Under the pieces are notes generated by a model. It did not search any database, was not told the origin of the DNA, and saw nothing but the letters and a program-made list of their open reading frames with translations. A stretch of DNA of 64,000 bases from Marinitenerispora sediminis (GTDB lineage: Bacteria > Actinomycetota > Actinomycetes > Streptosporangiales > Streptosporangiaceae), in contig NZ_QEIO01000006.1 in assembly GCF_003336425.1 (NCBI RefSeq), positions 1 to 64,000 on the forward strand, in the 5' to 3' direction. Shown here in pieces: positions 44,154-52,349 of this stretch (within the stretch, counting starts at the first letter, position 1; every line of letters starts with the position of its first letter). A program made the position numbers and the translations under genes.

Positions 44154-45149
44154 ATGAGCCGCCGCGTCGACGTCGAGGCCTACGCCGAGGCGGTACTGGC
44201 CGGCCACCGCCCCACCCTGGCGCGCGCGATCACGCTGGTGGAGTCGCGGCGCGCCGACCACGCCGAGCTCGCCCAGCGGCTGCTGGTCCGGCTGCTGCCG
44301 CACGCCGGTAACGCGCACCGGGTCGGAGTCACGGGGGTACCCGGGGTCGGCAAGTCCACCTTCGTCGACGCGCTCGGCAGCCGGCTCACCGCGCGCGGGC
44401 ATCGGGTGGCGGTGCTCGCGGTCGACCCGTCCTCCACCCGCACCGGGGGCAGCATCCTGGGCGACAAGACCCGCATGGCCCGGCTCGCGACCGACCCCGC
44501 CGCGTTCGTCCGGCCCTCGCCCACCTCCGGCACGCTGGGCGGGGTGGCCCGCGCCACCCGGGAGACCATGGTCCTCATGGAGGCGGCCGGCTTCGACGTC
44601 GTGCTCGTCGAGACCGTCGGCGTGGGGCAGTCCGAGGTCGCGGTGGCCAACATGGTCGACTGCTTCCTCGCCCTGACACTCGCCCGCACCGGGGACCAGC
44701 TGCAGGGCATCAAGAAGGGCCTGCTGGAGCTGGTCGACATCGTGGCCGTCAACAAGGCCGATGGCCCGCACGAGCGCGAGGCCCGGGCGGCCGCGCGCGA
44801 GCTGTCGCGGGCGCTGCGCCTCCTCCAGCCCACCAGCCCGACGTGGAGGCCCCCGGTGCTCACCTGCAGCGGGCTGGAGGGGACCGGCCTCGACCAGGTG
44901 TGGGCAGCCGTGGTGGACCACCAGACCGCGCTGCGCCGCACCGGCGAGTTGGACGAGAAGCGCGCCCGCCAGCGGGTCGACTGGATGTGGGACCAGGTCC
45001 GGGACCAGGTCATGGACCGGCTGTACCGGCACCCCGGTGTGCGGGAGCGGTCGGCGGAGCTGGAGGCCCTGGTGCGTTCCGGGGAGCTGACGGCCACTCT
45101 GGGTGCCGAACGGCTGCTCCAGGCGTTCACCGGCGACTCCGGTGGGTGA
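44154..45149 (+). CDS. meaB: Methylmalonyl-CoA mutase-associated GTPase MeaB
   Basis: MeaB is the G-protein chaperone that guards cofactor loading of the mutase. The 331-residue product has Walker A GVPGVGKSTF, the switch region VDPSSTRTGGSILGDKTRMA, ETVGVGQSE, the NKAD motif (VAVNKADG) and a C-terminal dimerisation region. It lies 52 bases downstream of mutB, and the three genes form one functional unit. ATG 44154 is the expected start. Confidence 0.95.
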   Translation: MSRRVDVEAYAEAVLAGHRPTLARAITLVESRRADHAELAQRLLVRLLPHAGNAHRVGVTGVPGVGKSTFVDALGSRLTARGHRVAVLAVDPSSTRTGGSILGDKTRMARLATDPAAFVRPSPTSGTLGGVARATRETMVLMEAAGFDVVLVETVGVGQSEVAVANMVDCFLALTLARTGDQLQGIKKGLLELVDIVAVNKADGPHEREARAAARELSRALRLLQPTSPTWRPPVLTCSGLEGTGLDQVWAAVVDHQTALRRTGELDEKRARQRVDWMWDQVRDQVMDRLYRHPGVRERSAELEALVRSGELTATLGAERLLQAFTGDSGG

Positions 45150-45521
45150 CGGTCGGACCTTCACACCGGCACGCGACACTCCAGGGACAAATGTCCGCAA
45201 CGTTAATATTCATCCCATTTACTGGGACCACAGTGACCGGCACCGCACGCAACTCCCGTAATTGGCGGACGCTACGGGAAAATTTCTCGCTCATCTCCAT
45301 TCCCGTGCGCCCGTTCCGCTAATACCGTGTGTGGTCAGAGCCTTACGGGAATCAGGCGGGCGACAGGCGGGTCGGGCCGACCCGCCGAACGGCGTGTCCG
45401 TCCCTGCCGACGGCCGCCGAGCGCGCGGGCGTCGCCGTCGGGGTGGCCGCGCCGCGTTCCGCCGTTGCCCTATGGTTACAAGGGGACCCCTCAAACTGAC
45501 GTGGGGCTGGGAGGAGTGAAC
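45150..45521. other. Gap after meaB with A+T-richer operator-like stretch
   Basis: No gene is seen. GGACA-AA-TGTCC at 45185-45196 is a near-perfect palindrome in an A+T-richer stretch extending to about 45230. TATGGT at about 45470 could be a -10 element for the STAS gene. Confidence 0.45.
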
Positions 45522-45893
45522 GTGCACAGGCTTGGGCTGAACACCCGGGTCGAGAACCACAGCGTTATCGTGCAGGTCGAAGGTGAACTCGACATCGCGA
45601 CCGCTGGCGACCTCCAAGAGCATGTCCTGTCCGCCATCGACGCACACGGGCCGTGGCTGATCCTCGATTTCTCCCGACTGGACTTCATGGACTCCAGCGG
45701 GTTGAACGCCGTCATCAACGGCTACCGCGCCGTGAAGGAGCGGGGCGGTAGCCTGGCACTCGCCGCGCCGAACGAACGCGTCACGAAGGTCGTGCGGCTG
45801 GTCGGCCTGCACCGCCAGGTGCCGGTGCACCGGACGGTCGCGGCCGCGGTCATCGCGATGGAGGCGCTGGAGGCCAAGCAGCAGGCCGGCTGA
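45522..45893 (+). CDS. STAS-domain anti-sigma factor antagonist
   Basis: The 123-residue product is a SpoIIAA/RsbV-type STAS protein: VQVEGELDIATAGDLQEHVL, then LILDFSRLDFMDSSGLNAVI with the phosphorylatable serine at Ser58 or Ser59, and LALAAPNERVTKVVRLVGL. Such proteins free a sigma factor by binding its anti-sigma kinase when unphosphorylated. No kinase or sigma gene is next to it. GTG 45522 has GGAGGA 6 bases upstream; GTG 45516 is too close to that site. Confidence 0.88.
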   Translation: MHRLGLNTRVENHSVIVQVEGELDIATAGDLQEHVLSAIDAHGPWLILDFSRLDFMDSSGLNAVINGYRAVKERGGSLALAAPNERVTKVVRLVGLHRQVPVHRTVAAAVIAMEALEAKQQAG

Positions 45894-46136
45894 CGGCGGT
45901 CCGCGGCCGAGCCCCCGGCGTCGCCCGTCGCCCCGGGCCCCCAGCCGCACCGCCTGCCGGCGGCAGCCTGGCACCCCGGCAGCGTGTCTCCGGTCCGTCC
46001 GCCGACGGGCGGGAGGCACGCTGTCGATGTCCGACGCCCTGCGAGGAAGCGACACCACCCCCGTACGGGAGCACCGCCCAGCGGGGAGAGGACACCGCCC
46101 GCGCCGCTCGGGCCCGGGCCGTCATCTGGAGGCCGC

Positions 46137-46775
46137 GTGCGCCTGGACCTCGGCTGGAACCACAACGCCCACTACCACCCCCTCCTGCTGCGCACCGTTC
46201 CGGACGGCTGCGGTCGCGCGCTCGACGTCGGATGCGGAGCCGGCCGGTTCGCCCGAGCGCTCGCACCGGCGGTCGAGGGCGTGGACGCGATCGACGTGTC
46301 GGCCGACATGATCGAGCGGGCGCGGGCGCGCACCCCGGCGCGGCTGGGGATCCACTACACCGCCGCGTCGCTGCAGGCGTTCGCCCCCGAGCAGCGGCGC
46401 TACGGGTTCATCTCCGCGATCGCGTCCCTGCACCACATGCCGCTGACGACGACGCTGCGCACGCTGCGGGCCGCCCTGGCCCCCGGCGGGGTCCTTGCCG
46501 TGGTCGGTCTGTACCGGCCGGAGTCCCTCTCCGACCTGGCGGCGACCGCGGCCGCCGCGCCGCCGCACTGGGCGCTCGGGGCCGGGCTCGCCGCGGCCCG
46601 CGCGGTCACGCGGACGCCCGATCCGGAACGCACCGACGGCGCCGCCATGCCCGTGCGCGACCCCCGCGCGAGCCTGCGGGAGATCGGCGTGGTCGCGGCC
46701 CGCGAACTCCCCGGCGCCCAGCTGCGCCGGCTGCTGTACTGGCGGTACGTGCTCGTCTACCACCGCCGCTCCTGA
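46137..46775 (+). CDS. Class I SAM-dependent methyltransferase
   Basis: The 212-residue product has the SAM-binding motif ALDVGCGAGRFARALAP, an acidic strand end (VDAIDVSADMIERA) and ISAIASLHHMPLTTTLRTL with the typical post-motif LAPGGVLAVVGLYRP. The substrate is unknown. GTG 46137 has GGAGG 5 bases upstream; the longer frame upstream is Arg/Pro-rich and non-coding. It precedes a SufR-like regulator gene by 43 bases and may be in its operon. Confidence 0.85.
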   Translation: MRLDLGWNHNAHYHPLLLRTVPDGCGRALDVGCGAGRFARALAPAVEGVDAIDVSADMIERARARTPARLGIHYTAASLQAFAPEQRRYGFISAIASLHHMPLTTTLRTLRAALAPGGVLAVVGLYRPESLSDLAATAAAAPPHWALGAGLAAARAVTRTPDPERTDGAAMPVRDPRASLREIGVVAARELPGAQLRRLLYWRYVLVYHRRS

Positions 46776-46818
46776 GCTGCCGGACCGCCCGCGCCGCGGC
46801 CGGCAGCACAATGGAGGC

Positions 46819-47523
46819 ATGACCGAAGCGGAGATCGACGCACTCGGGCTGCTCACCGACCCGCTGCGCCGGGCGCTGTACCGGTACGTGGCAGGCCAGG
46901 ACCACGAGGTCAGCCGGGCGGAGGCCGCCGAGGCCGTCGGCGCCCAGCGCAACCTCGCCGCCTTCCACCTGGACAAACTGGTGGCGGCCCGGCTGCTGGA
47001 TGTGCGCCAGCAGCGGATCTCCGGCCGCACCGGCCCGGGCTCCGGGCGGCCGGCCAAGCTGTACCGCCGCTCCACGCGGCAGCACACCGTGCAGCTGCCG
47101 CCGCGCGACTATGAGACCGCGGCGCACGTACTCGCCGAGGCGGTGGAGCGGCACGGCGCCGACGCGGCGCTGTACGCCGCCGCCCGCGAGGAGGGTGAGC
47201 GCCGGGGAGCGGCCCTCGCCGCCCGGGCACCGGATGCGGACATCGCGACGCTGCGGTCCTACCTGGGGGAGTGCGGCTACGAGCCGGTCCCGGACGAGGG
47301 CGCGGGCTCCGGCCAGGAGGCGGCCGGCCCGCCCGACCGGGTGCGGCTGCGCAACTGCCCCTTCCACACCCTCGCCGCGGCCTTCCCACCGCTGACCTGC
47401 GGAATGAACCTGGAGCTGCTGCGCGGCCTGCTGGCCGGGGCGGGGTGCAGCGGCCTGTCGGCGCGCCTGGCACCCGAGTCGGGGCGGTGCTGCGTCGAGA
47501 TTTCTAAAACCAATGAGAATTGA
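46819..47523 (+). CDS. SufR-like (COG2345) Fe-S or metal-sensing regulator
   Basis: The 234-residue product has an N-terminal winged helix (LTDPLRRALYRYVAGQDHEV, then AEAVGAQRNLAAFHLDKL). The C-terminal domain has conserved Cys in the order NCPFHTLAAAFPPLTCGMNL and GRCCVEI. This arrangement matches SufR-like regulators that bind an Fe-S cluster. Its targets are unknown. ATG 46819 follows ATGGAGG. An inverted repeat TTCTAA...TTAGAA spans its stop codon, and the DUF3291 gene follows after 33 bases. Confidence 0.8.
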   Translation: MTEAEIDALGLLTDPLRRALYRYVAGQDHEVSRAEAAEAVGAQRNLAAFHLDKLVAARLLDVRQQRISGRTGPGSGRPAKLYRRSTRQHTVQLPPRDYETAAHVLAEAVERHGADAALYAAAREEGERRGAALAARAPDADIATLRSYLGECGYEPVPDEGAGSGQEAAGPPDRVRLRNCPFHTLAAAFPPLTCGMNLELLRGLLAGAGCSGLSARLAPESGRCCVEISKTNEN

Positions 47524-47556
47524 CTTAGAACCCCGGTGCGTGGTGAGGTGGTCGGC

Positions 47557-48021
47557 ATGACCGAGCACCACCTCGCCCAACTCAACATCGGCCGGCTGCG
47601 CGCACCGCTGGACGACCCCCGCATGGCGGACTTCGTGCGGGAGCTCGCCCCCGTCAACGCGCTCGCCGAGTCCAGCCCCGGTTTCGTGTGGCGGCTGCGC
47701 GAGGAGGAGACCGACGACGCGACCGGGCTGCGGCCGTTCGGTCCCGACATCCTGGTCAACATGTCGGTGTGGGAGTCCTACGACGCGCTGTGGGCCTTCA
47801 CCTACCGGACAGACGGCCACCTGGAGGTGCTGCGCCGCCGCGCCTCCTGGTTCGTCCGCGACCCGGCCCCCACCCTGGTGCTGTGGTGGGTGCCGGCCGG
47901 CACCGCGCCGTCGCTCGACGAGGCCGTCGAGCGCCTGGCCCGGCTGCGCGCCGACGGCCCGTCTCCCGAGGCGTTCGACTTCCGCTCCCCCGCCGACCCG
48001 CCCGGCGCCACCGCGACATGA
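47557..48021 (+). CDS. DUF3291 protein
   Basis: The 154-residue product reads LAQLNIGRLRAPLDDPRMAD, then ESSPGFVWRLREEE and VNMSVWESYDALWAFTYRT, ending with WFVRDPAPTLVLWWVPAG. This is the DUF3291 dimeric alpha/beta-barrel pattern, a heme- or monooxygenase-like fold of unknown activity. ATG 47557 follows a GAGGTGG run. It is co-transcribed with the SufR-like regulator, which suggests redox or iron control. Confidence 0.85.
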   Translation: MTEHHLAQLNIGRLRAPLDDPRMADFVRELAPVNALAESSPGFVWRLREEETDDATGLRPFGPDILVNMSVWESYDALWAFTYRTDGHLEVLRRRASWFVRDPAPTLVLWWVPAGTAPSLDEAVERLARLRADGPSPEAFDFRSPADPPGATAT

Positions 48022-48124
48022 GCGCGGCGCCCCCTGCGACATCGTCGATTAATCGGGTCCGGACACGTAGGGTCGCGACGTGGCCGCACAGAGCGCCCGA
48101 CGTTGATCGACAGGGGGACCCGTC

Positions 48125-48733
48125 GTGCCGAAGCACCGCACCGCACCCGCCGCTCTCGCGGCGCTGGCCGTCGCGCCGGCGCTCGTCGTGGGCGACGCCA
48201 CCTCCGCCCACGCCGCCTTCCCGCAGCCCGTCGTCGTCCACGACCACTTCCGCCCGTTCGCCGAGGGCGTCGTTGCCGTGACCTACGACCCCGCCGTCCC
48301 CGCGGGCTCGCACGTCGCGGTCAGCGTGGTCGCGGAACCGACCGCGGCGGACACACTGGGCATCCACCCGGACCACGCCACGACGGAGTTCTGGGTCTCC
48401 TTCACCGGACTGCTGCCCAGCCGTGCGTACAGCGTGCACCTGGCCACCGGGGCGTGCGGCCCGAGCCCGGCCGACGCCGGGCCGCGGTACCAGAACATGG
48501 TCGACCCGGTGCAGCCGTCCGGCGACCCGCTGTACGCCAACGCGACCAACGAGATGTGGGTGGACCTCACCGCCGACGAGTTCGGCGGCGCCGCGGGCGA
48601 GAGCACCGTCCCCTGGCGGGTGCGCCCGGGCGAGGCGCGGTCGGTCGTCGTGCACGCCGAGCACACCCACACCACCCCGGGCATCGCGGGTCAGGCGGGC
48701 GCACGGCTCGCGTGTGTCAACCTGCCGCTGTAG
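48125..48733 (+). CDS. Secreted Cu/Zn superoxide dismutase-like protein lacking metal ligands
   Basis: The 202-residue product has a cleavable signal peptide (about residues 1-30, ending SAHAA) and a Cu/Zn SOD-like domain. The usual HxH ligand motif reads AYSVHLATGAC, with the second His replaced by Ala, and AGPHYQ-type ligands read AGPRYQ. The final His (SVVVHAE), the Cys pair (ACG and ACVN) and a DxxG region remain. Structural rather than dismutase function is likely. GTG 48125 follows AGGGGG, and a palindrome CGATTAATCG lies upstream at 48046-48055. Confidence 0.72.
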   Translation: MPKHRTAPAALAALAVAPALVVGDATSAHAAFPQPVVVHDHFRPFAEGVVAVTYDPAVPAGSHVAVSVVAEPTAADTLGIHPDHATTEFWVSFTGLLPSRAYSVHLATGACGPSPADAGPRYQNMVDPVQPSGDPLYANATNEMWVDLTADEFGGAAGESTVPWRVRPGEARSVVVHAEHTHTTPGIAGQAGARLACVNLPL

Positions 48734-49009
48734 CGGAGGACCAGGCGTCCGACCCGACCGCCGCGGTACGTCCCGTCGAGCCGCGGGGCGCCTCCGGGGA
48801 GTGGCCAGCGGCGGGGATCCGTACGGGATCGGAGGCCGGGAACCGCGCCGAGGAGCTTTCGGAACCCGGCCGTCCGGCAACGCCCGCCGCGGCACGAGCA
48901 CAGGGCAGGAGCTTCGGCGGCTCGCTGCGACCCACCTCGGTGACCTGGGCACCCGGACCGCCGGGACCATCGGGGCTGCCGCCCGGCACCCGGGTGCGGA
49001 GGTCGCTCC

Positions 49010-49059
49010 GCGGCGGAGATCGGGCCGTCCCGTACCCGGCACGGCCCGATCTCCGCCGC
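49010..49059. repeat. 19-base inverted repeat in the gap 48734-49242
   Basis: GCGGCGGAGATCGGGCCGT (49010-49028) pairs exactly with 49041-49059 around a 12-base loop. It lies 277 bases after the SOD-like gene and 184 before the next gene. Its arms are less G+C-extreme than the surrounding hairpins. It could terminate transcription or be a short mobile or structural element. No gene is seen elsewhere in this gap. Confidence 0.7.
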
Positions 49060-49242
49060 CCCGGTGTGGAGCAGGTCCCGCCTCTCGCCCCGACCGGCCA
49101 GTGCCGCATCGGACGCCCGCCTGGCTGCCGGATCTGGCAGGGTGGACGGCGAGACGGGCTGCCACGGATCCGGGGTCCCTGCCGCGCTGTCCCCGCCGAC
49201 GCTCCGCCCCCGGCACCCCGCCGGACCGCCAGGAGGGGCGAA

Positions 49243-49905
49243 CTGAACATCGAGGTCTATCCCGGCGCCTCCCGGCTGCCGCAGGTGACGTCCAGCCTGG
49301 AGCAGCTGGCGGCGTTCTGGTCCGAGCCGGTGCCGGCGCGGGGCGCCGCCCTGAGGGCACTGCTCGGCCACACCTACGCAGAGGCGCTGCGGTCCCGGTG
49401 GAGCCACGGCGGCTACGGTTTCGTCTTCCTCCGCGAACGCCGGGAGCGGCCGGCGGAGGCTCCTCCCCCGGCCGGGTTGGTCGAGCGGATGCTCAGCACG
49501 GCGTTCCTTCCGAGCTCCGGCACCTTCCCCCTCCACGACGCGGGGGAACGGGAGCTGGAACCACTCGACCGGAGCGCGCCCGTCAACCTTCCGCCCGCGG
49601 CCTGGGGCACCGTGGACGCCGCCCTGTCCACCTGGCTGGACGAGTGGCTGCTGTTCCGCCGCAGCGGCGCGTGGGTCCGCCAGGACGACGTCCCGCCCTC
49701 GATGGAGCACACATTGACCCGCCCCTGGCAGCGGTGCGTCGGCCAGCTCGTGAACGGCGCCCGGTGGGCGGCGGCGACGTCGTTCGTGGCGGAGGGGTCC
49801 GTTTTCCGCCGCGGGCTCGATGCCTGGGGCGACCACGGCACCGCTCTCGTCGTCGCGACCACCGCGGAGGTGCATGTCCTCCAGGTGGGTCTCTGGACCG
49901 ACTGA
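49243..49905 (+). CDS. Hypothetical protein with a likely CTG start
   Basis: The 220-residue product reads LNIEVYPGASRLPQVTSSLE, with SRWSHGGYGFVFLRERRERP, LVERMLSTAFLPSSGTFPLH and a C-terminal half with W-rich strands (WGTVDAALSTWLDEWLLFRR, VEVHVLQVGL-like end). No family was recognised. Upstream in this frame there is no ATG or GTG close by. CTG 49243 follows AGGAGG at 49231-49236 with ideal 6-base spacing, so an unusual CTG start is the best reading; GTG at about 49285 is the alternative. Codon bias supports coding from here on. Confidence 0.65.
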   Translation: MNIEVYPGASRLPQVTSSLEQLAAFWSEPVPARGAALRALLGHTYAEALRSRWSHGGYGFVFLRERRERPAEAPPPAGLVERMLSTAFLPSSGTFPLHDAGERELEPLDRSAPVNLPPAAWGTVDAALSTWLDEWLLFRRSGAWVRQDDVPPSMEHTLTRPWQRCVGQLVNGARWAAATSFVAEGSVFRRGLDAWGDHGTALVVATTAEVHVLQVGLWTD

Positions 49906-49996
49906 GGGGCCGGCCGGGGTTGGGCGGCGCGACACCCGCCGGTGGCGGCGGGGCGTGGGGGGCGCTCACGCCGCACCGCACGCCCCGCCCCCGGGG

Positions 49997-50725
49997 TCAG
50001 TCCGGGATCACCCTGCGCAGCACCAGCCGTTCGGCCACCGTCCACGCCGTGCTCGCGGCCAGGTAGAGCCCGGCGGCGAGCGGCACGAACGCCGCGATGG
50101 CCACGGTGATGAACGGCAGGTAGGCGATGACGCCGAGCCCCGGCACCGCCGGCTGGCCGGCGGCGGCGTTCTGCCGGAGCTGCGGCAGGGTCAGCCACTG
50201 CCGGGACGCCCACGCCACCAGGGCGATCACCGCCAGCAGGACGGCGAAGACCACCGGTCCCTGGCCGCCGGCCGCGAAGGCGTCGGGGAGCGTGGCACCG
50301 AGCGGGACGCCGCCGAGCGTGCGGGTCAGCAGCGAGTTGGGCTCACCGCCGATCTCGGGCGTGATGAACAGCCCGTAGAGGGCGATGAACACGGGGGTCT
50401 GCGCCAGCATCGGCAGGCAGCCGGCCAGCGGTGAGACGCCTTCCTCCGTGTAGACCTTCTGCATTTCGGCGGTCAGCCGCTGCGGATCGTCGCCGTGCTC
50501 CTCGCGGACCGCCATCAGCCGCGGCATGATTCTGGCGCGCGCCTTCTCGCCGCGTACCTGGGCGTAGTTGAGCGGCAGCACGGCCAGGCGCACCAGCGCG
50601 GTGAGCGTGACCACCGCGACGGCCGCCGCCGAGGCGGCGAGCATCGGCTCGAAGAAGCCGGTGAGACCGGTGACGACGGTGTGGGCGAGACCGATCGCGG
50701 CCGCGATCGGCGGGAAACTGTACAT
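49997..50725 (-). CDS. YidC/Oxa1 membrane protein insertase paralogue
   Basis: YidC proteins insert and fold membrane proteins. The 242-residue product has the core: VRLAVLPLNYAQVRGEKARA, RIMPRLMAVREEHGDDPQRL, MQKVYTEEGVSPLAGCLPML, and about five membrane segments. The conserved positive residue of the hydrophilic groove is provided by Arg (VRLAVLP). It is short (usual actinomycete YidC is about 400 residues) and is not next to rnpA or jag, so it is a second copy rather than the housekeeping one. ATG 50725 has GAGG 5 bases upstream. Confidence 0.85.
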   Translation of the reverse strand: MYSFPPIAAAIGLAHTVVTGLTGFFEPMLAASAAAVAVVTLTALVRLAVLPLNYAQVRGEKARARIMPRLMAVREEHGDDPQRLTAEMQKVYTEEGVSPLAGCLPMLAQTPVFIALYGLFITPEIGGEPNSLLTRTLGGVPLGATLPDAFAAGGQGPVVFAVLLAVIALVAWASRQWLTLPQLRQNAAAGQPAVPGLGVIAYLPFITVAIAAFVPLAAGLYLAASTAWTVAERLVLRRVIPD

Positions 50726-50977
50726 CTGGACCTCGAAGCCCCTCGTCTGCTGGGAAGAACGATCACCGAGGAGGCGGCCGGGCCGGACCCGTGGTCCGGC
50801 CGGTCCGGTGCGCCGACGCACGTCGACGTCCCGCGGCCGTGCCGGGCACATGGCGCCGGCGGGCGCCCGGCGACGACCGGCACCGCCCGCGGACCGTCCG
50901 GGCGGGACGGCGCGGCCGGTTCCGGCAGGTCGCGGTGCGGCGCGGGACGACGGTGGGCGGCGCCCACCGGACCGGCG

Positions 50978-51283
50978 CTAGCCGGCCGCCGGGGCGGTGG
51001 CGGGCGCGCGCGGCCGGGCCCGGCCCGGAGCGTCGGGATCGCGGAAGGCGAGCAGCACCCGCCGCTCGGAGCGGCGCAGCATGGCGCCGCAGCGCGTGCG
51101 CACGTCGTTGTCGGCGCACGGCCGCGAGCGGCGGTCCCGCACCGTGACCCAGGCGAGGGCCGCGCCGACCGCGACGACGGCCAGCAGCGTGACCGGGCCG
51201 ATCACCAGGCCGCCCACGGGGAGCAGCACGTCGGTGTCGATGCCGAGAAGCAGCACGTGCGCAACCGCGTACAAGGTCGGCAC
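50978..51283 (-). CDS. DUF6412-like small membrane protein
   Basis: The 101-residue product has two hydrophobic segments (LYAVAHVLLLGIDTDVLLPV and LVIGPVTLLAVVAVGAALAW) and a basic tail ending LLAFRDPDAPGRARPRAP. I recall this ending from DUF6412 proteins encoded next to YidC paralogues in actinomycetes, which fits its place here. GTG 51283 has AGGAGA upstream. A role with the YidC paralogue is inferred from this neighbourhood. Confidence 0.65.
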   Translation of the reverse strand: MPTLYAVAHVLLLGIDTDVLLPVGGLVIGPVTLLAVVAVGAALAWVTVRDRRSRPCADNDVRTRCGAMLRRSERRVLLAFRDPDAPGRARPRAPATAPAAG

Positions 51284-51355
51284 GTCCGTTCTCCTTCGCG
51301 GCGGGGTCGGGTGTGCGCTCAGGATAGCGGGACCGGTCGCCGCGGCGGCGCCCGC

Positions 51356-51389
51356 CCGCCGCCCGTCCCTCGGAAGGGGCGGGCGGCGG
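51356..51389 (-). terminator. Terminator after the HemC-like gene
   Basis: CCGCCGCCCGTCCCT (51356-51370) pairs with AGGGGCGGGCGGCGG (51375-51389) with one G-U pair and a 4-base loop, directly after the HemC-like stop codon. It separates that gene from the DUF6412-like gene. Confidence 0.8.
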
Positions 51390-51395
51390 AGCGGA

Positions 51396-52349
51396 TCAGC
51401 GCGGCGGACCGTCGATGAGCGCCCGCGCTCCCCTGCGGAGCAGCGCTGCTGAGACGCGGGTACCGAGCCGGGTCGGCCGGTCGGGGTCGTCGCGTTCGCA
51501 GACCTCGATGACATGCCGGCCGTCGCGGGTGAACACCATGCCGCGCAAGGAGAGCCGGCCGTCCGGCAGCGTGTGGCAGTGCCCCGCGATCGGGCTGCCG
51601 CCATGGCCCCGCAGCCCGTGCAGCAGGGTGCGCTCCGCGGCGACGTGGGTCCGCGTGGTGCCGTCGTCGATGCGGTAGAGGAGGTCGGCGATGTCGGTGT
51701 CGCGGACCCGGCACTGCACGCCGGTCACGCCCGCGCCGACCGGCGGGCACATCATGTCGAGCGGGAGCAGTTCGGCCGCGCGGCCGGCCGTGTTCACCCG
51801 GTCCAGTCCGGTGCGGGGGAGCACGAGCGCCTCGTAACCGGAGTCCCCGTCGAGCAGGTCGAGGCGGTCGGCGGGGTCCGGCGCGTCGCGGATCCGGCGG
51901 ACCCGCAGGTCCGGACGGTAGCGGAGCAGCTGCGCGGTGCGCCGCACGGAGGTGGTGCCGACCACGGTGTCCGGCGGCGCGTCGGCGAGGGTGCGCAGCG
52001 GTGAGCCGGAGCGGAAGACGACGACGTCACGGACGTCGTCGCGAGGCAGGTAGGCGCCGAAGGTGACCCCTTCGGGTAAGGGGACGTCTCCGGGGACGTC
52101 CGTCATGCTGTGGACGGCGAGGTCCACCCGGCCGTCGAGCAGCCGGCGGTCGATCTCGCGGTGGAACACCCGCGCGCCGCGCACGGCCGGGACCCGGCTC
52201 CGGCGGTCCCCCGGGGCGGGGATCCCCACGATCTCCGTGGTGATCTCGGGGGCGGCCTTCAACAGCAGGTCCTGCACGTGCCGCGCCTGCGCCAGGGCCA
52301 TCGGGGTAGTGCGGGTACCGATGCGTAACAGCGCGTCATGAGTGAGCAC
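51396..52349 (-). CDS. Divergent HemC-like protein without the dipyrromethane Cys
   Basis: Porphobilinogen deaminase (HemC) joins four porphobilinogens on a dipyrromethane cofactor held by Cys. The 317-residue product keeps the fold: LRIGTRTTPMALAQARHVQD, VDLAVHSMTDVPG with the catalytic Asp (the neighbouring Lys is Thr), and GTTSVRRTAQLLRYRPDL. But the RGN motif reads IRDAPDPADRL and the cofactor-loop motif reads LRGHGGSPIAGH, with Gly where Cys should be. It is therefore a paralogue unlikely to make hydroxymethylbilane in the usual way. GTG 52349 was chosen for family agreement. No other haem gene lies nearby. A strong terminator follows. Confidence 0.8.
   Translation of the reverse strand: MLTHDALLRIGTRTTPMALAQARHVQDLLLKAAPEITTEIVGIPAPGDRRSRVPAVRGARVFHREIDRRLLDGRVDLAVHSMTDVPGDVPLPEGVTFGAYLPRDDVRDVVVFRSGSPLRTLADAPPDTVVGTTSVRRTAQLLRYRPDLRVRRIRDAPDPADRLDLLDGDSGYEALVLPRTGLDRVNTAGRAAELLPLDMMCPPVGAGVTGVQCRVRDTDIADLLYRIDDGTTRTHVAAERTLLHGLRGHGGSPIAGHCHTLPDGRLSLRGMVFTRDGRHVIEVCERDDPDRPTRLGTRVSAALLRRGARALIDGPPR

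Noticed and set aside
48691-49935. 414-residue minus-strand frame opposite the CTG-start gene
   Set aside because: The plus-strand product has a strong SD and a protein-like sequence, while the minus translation is Arg/Gly/Pro-rich.
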